In this document: piece by piece, positions 43,701-45,110 of the stretch | How the letters are laid out: each line of letters starts with the position of its first letter | How positions within the stretch are numbered: position 1 is the stretch's first letter | Assembly: GCA_048213135.1 (NCBI GenBank) | Contig: PS015218.1 | Coordinates: 103,817-148,926 of the forward strand | DNA length: 45,110 nucleotides | Direction of reading: 5' to 3' | Source: Reclinomonas americana ATCC 50394 | Taxonomy: Eukaryota; Jakobida; Jakobea; Jakobida | Program-made: the position numbers and the translations under genes | Notes under the pieces: model-generated | Told to the model about the DNA's origin: nothing | Database searches by the model: none | Seen by the model: the letters and a program-made list of their open reading frames with translations, nothing else

Positions 43701-45030
43701 ACATTGAGGAGCTGATCAACAAGAGTGACCCGCTCTCACGCGTGCTGCGCCTGCTGTGCTTGTGGTCGGTGGTCAGCAACGGTCTGAAGCCCAAGGTGTT
43801 TGACTCGTTCCGCAAGGAGATCATGCAGGTCAGTTGAAGAACATGAGGGAGTATTGTTGCCACTGCCTGTCTTCTGTGGCTGACTGGAGCTGTGATGTGC
43901 ACAGTCATACGGCTACGAGACCGTGTTGACATTGTACAATCTGGAGAAAATGGGTCTGCTGCGGCGGCAAGAAGCGTGCGTGTGCTTTTTCTTTCTTGCC
44001 TGTACCTTGTGATGTCCCCCTTGCTGACTTTGGTCCCCTCGGTAGTCGCACCAACTGGAGCGCCATTCGCCGCTCGATGCGTCTGATTGTGGAGCGCAGC
44101 GATGATCAGCACCCGACGGACATCTCATACGTGTGCTCGGGATACGCGCCGCTCTCATGTCGCATCATTGAGAGCACATTCGGCGCCGGCGGTTTCAGCA
44201 GCATCATGGACACGCTGCGTGCGCTGCCGGGTGCGATTGTGCAGGAGAACCAGGAGCTGCCACCGAGCATTGTGCGCCCTGGTGAGTGGCACTTGTTTTT
44301 TGCGAGCGCAGAGTGGAGACACAGAGGCTGACCACTGCTGATGGTGCAGGTGAGGCCATTGCACAAACCGGTGTCGGTCGCCAGCGCAAGGTGGTGCTGG
44401 TCATGTTTATCGGCGGCGTCACCTTTGCCGAGATTTCCGCTCTGCGATTCATCAGCCGGCAAGAGGATTGTTGCGTCTCTCTTTCTCCCATCAATCTTTT
44501 CTCAGTCATGCACGAGACAGAGAGAGAGTGTGTGTCTCTCTGTGTGTGTATGCGTGTGGCTCTCCGTGTTACCCTCCTTCCTTCTCCTTGTTGTCGCTAT
44601 TGCGTTTCTCCTACTTCTCGTTGCCCGCCTTCACTTTCTTGATGCTGTTCTTCTTCTTCGTTGCTCCTGCTCCTCCTCCTTGTTCTTCTCCTCTCATTTC
44701 TTCTTCTTCTGCTCCTGCCGCTTCTTCCTTCGTCCCTCTTCTCTTTTTCTTCTTGTACGCATTCTTTAAGCTCTTGCTCTCCTTCCTCCTCCTTTACTTT
44801 TTCTTCTACTCCTCCATCTTCTCCTTCCTCTTCTTCATCTTATTCTTCATCATGTGCTCCTTCCTCTTTTTTCTTGTTCTTCTTCCTTCTCCCTCCTCTC
44901 CTCCTTCTCTTCTTATTCTCCCCCTCCTTTCCTCCTAGTTCTTCCCCTCCTCCCTCCTCTACCTCGCGCTCACTCACGCACGCTGCAGCCAACGTGGACT
45001 TTATCATTGCCACCACCAAGTTGATTTCCG
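40797..45030 (+). CDS. VPS33A: VPS33A, Sec1/Munc18-family subunit of HOPS/CORVET (3' end beyond window)
   Basis: SNARE-binding tether subunit for endosome, lysosome and vacuole fusion. Exons: 40797-40889, 40981-41061, 41132-41286, 42472-42548, 42641-42735, 42803-42907, 42974-43165, 43231-43603, 43662-43828, 43905-43975, 44046-44281, 44350-44469, 44989-45030. The last residues lie past a GTACGT donor at 45031, outside or at the edge of the window. Landmarks: LREATRHELMDVLGS, LVRPRMELMRDIAAHI, NYSVFFVPRRTLICERVLEE, LPFDDDILSMELESSFRECF, TSLYYVARGLVSLQ, LFLLDRTVDMTTPLITQLTY, EGLIDEIFGV, DQNFAAVGAILNRKALYI, SYGYETVLTLYNLEKMGLL, TDISYVCSGYAPLS, MFIGGVTFAEISALRFISR and FIIATTKLISG. It is closer to VPS33A than VPS33B. 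The introns at 41062 and 44470 start GTTGCG. The intron at 42549 is an AT-AC intron. The third intron is 1185 bases and filled with tandem repeats. Confidence 0.96.
41345..42060 (+). repeat. Tandem repeat, about 170-base unit, inside VPS33A intron 3
   Basis: The marker GTTGAGGAGCAGCAAGG recurs near 41424, 41591, 41763 and 41932, giving periods of about 167, 172 and 169. Each unit also contains CAGTCTTGCATCTCAT (or a variant), CAACTCGCCATGC, GGGAGAGGAGGGGG, CGTCTGTTCGAGCTG and CTCGTGTCTCGCCCGCAACT. About 3.5 copies, roughly 90% alike, make this intron over ten times longer than its neighbours. It looks like a minisatellite; no coding potential is evident. Confidence 0.93.
42549..42640 (+). other. 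AT-AC (U12-type) intron in VPS33A
   Basis: The intron starts ATATCCTTTTT, a perfect match to the minor-spliceosome AT-AC 5' site. It carries TCCTTGAC at 42603-42610 (U12 branch-site consensus TCCTTAAC) and ends GCAC at 42640. Removing it leaves one base plus two and gives GVFGSVTTGEFNMTFLPFDD, which aligns with VPS33A around its conserved PFD. No GT donor fits here. The branch A to 3' end distance, about 31 bases, is longer than typical. Confidence 0.85.
44530..44975 (+). repeat. Long pyrimidine (CTT/CTCC) tract in a VPS33A intron
   Basis: Nearly the whole 519-base intron 44470-44988 is C/T on the plus strand (TCTTCTTCTTCGTTGCTCCT and similar). It gives spurious ORFs on both strands: Leu/Phe/Ser-rich plus-strand, Lys/Glu/Arg-rich minus-strand. 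It is flanked by a GTTGCGT donor and a CGCTGCAG acceptor that restores SNVDFIIATTKL. Confidence 0.9.
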
Positions 45031-45110
45031 GTACGTCATCCATGAGCTCGCACACAAACACAGAAGAGGGCCCGCTGGCACTGACACTACACATCGACAA
45101 CACACACACA

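Noticed and set aside
44468-44938. Plus-strand ORF rich in Phe/Leu/Ser, looking like a membrane protein
   Set aside because: It is translation of a C/T-only intron tract; splicing across it restores VPS33A exactly.
1-45110. tRNA, rRNA, snRNA genes or transposon ORFs
   Set aside because: I looked for tRNA B-box-like sequences, snRNA motifs and reverse transcriptase or transposase motifs and saw none. A covariance-model search would be needed to exclude small RNAs inside introns.

Overview
This is nuclear DNA of a single-celled, flagellum-bearing eukaryote. Coding exons are GC-rich and are split by about 115 short introns, mostly 50-110 bases. Genes sit on both strands 80-650 bases apart and often share promoters or ends. 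PRPF6, the ribosomal protein eL43, VPS33A, axonemal dynein light intermediate chain p28 and SPEF1 are all recognisable, so it is not a bacterium, organelle or virus. The mix of animal-like ciliary genes and an AT-AC (U12-type) intron fits a free-living protist; I cannot name the species. Runs of N mark assembly gaps, and the many 20-N runs are placeholders because reading frames change across some of them. Exon borders were inferred by hand from frame continuity, GT/AG signals and remembered family sequences; no software was run.

Layout. 1-295: window edge. 296-4016 (-): NACHT/pentapeptide/WD40 protein. 4483-8668 (+): PH and EF-hand protein. 8744-10450 (-): membrane-anchored short-chain dehydrogenase with a ten-cysteine run. 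10534-14509 (+): splicing factor PRPF6. 14519-15082 (+) and 15150-16284 (-): two incomplete genes meeting in a gap. 16409-19996 (+): NlpC/P60 peptidase fused to a tubulin-tyrosine-ligase-like domain. 19965-21513: about 1.3 kb of extra DNA flanked by a 130-base direct duplication. 21482-24550 (-): serine hydrolase + RWD + OBG-type GTPase fusion. 24700-26048 (+): SPEF1. 26401-27080 (-): eL43. 27732-35554 (+): giant coiled-coil protein. 35896-37488 (+): ataxin-3-like Josephin deubiquitinase. 37802-38966 (-): mitochondrial glutamate-type carrier. 39296-40603 (-): DNALI1/p28. 40797-window end (+): VPS33A.

How the genes relate. There is no operon. SPEF1, DNALI1, the TTL fusion and possibly the coiled-coil protein point to a cilium or flagellum. 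VPS33A (HOPS/CORVET tethering), the Josephin protease and the carrier are housekeeping. The two multidomain fusions are the most unusual proteins.

The most striking genome-wide signal is in the introns. About a third (37 counted) begin with GTTGCG, usually GTTGCGT, and in all 37 the last exon base is not G. This looks like a second 5' splice-site class beside the GTGCGT/GTGAGT sites, and it is confirmed by frame in conserved genes such as eL43, SPEF1, ataxin-3 and VPS33A.
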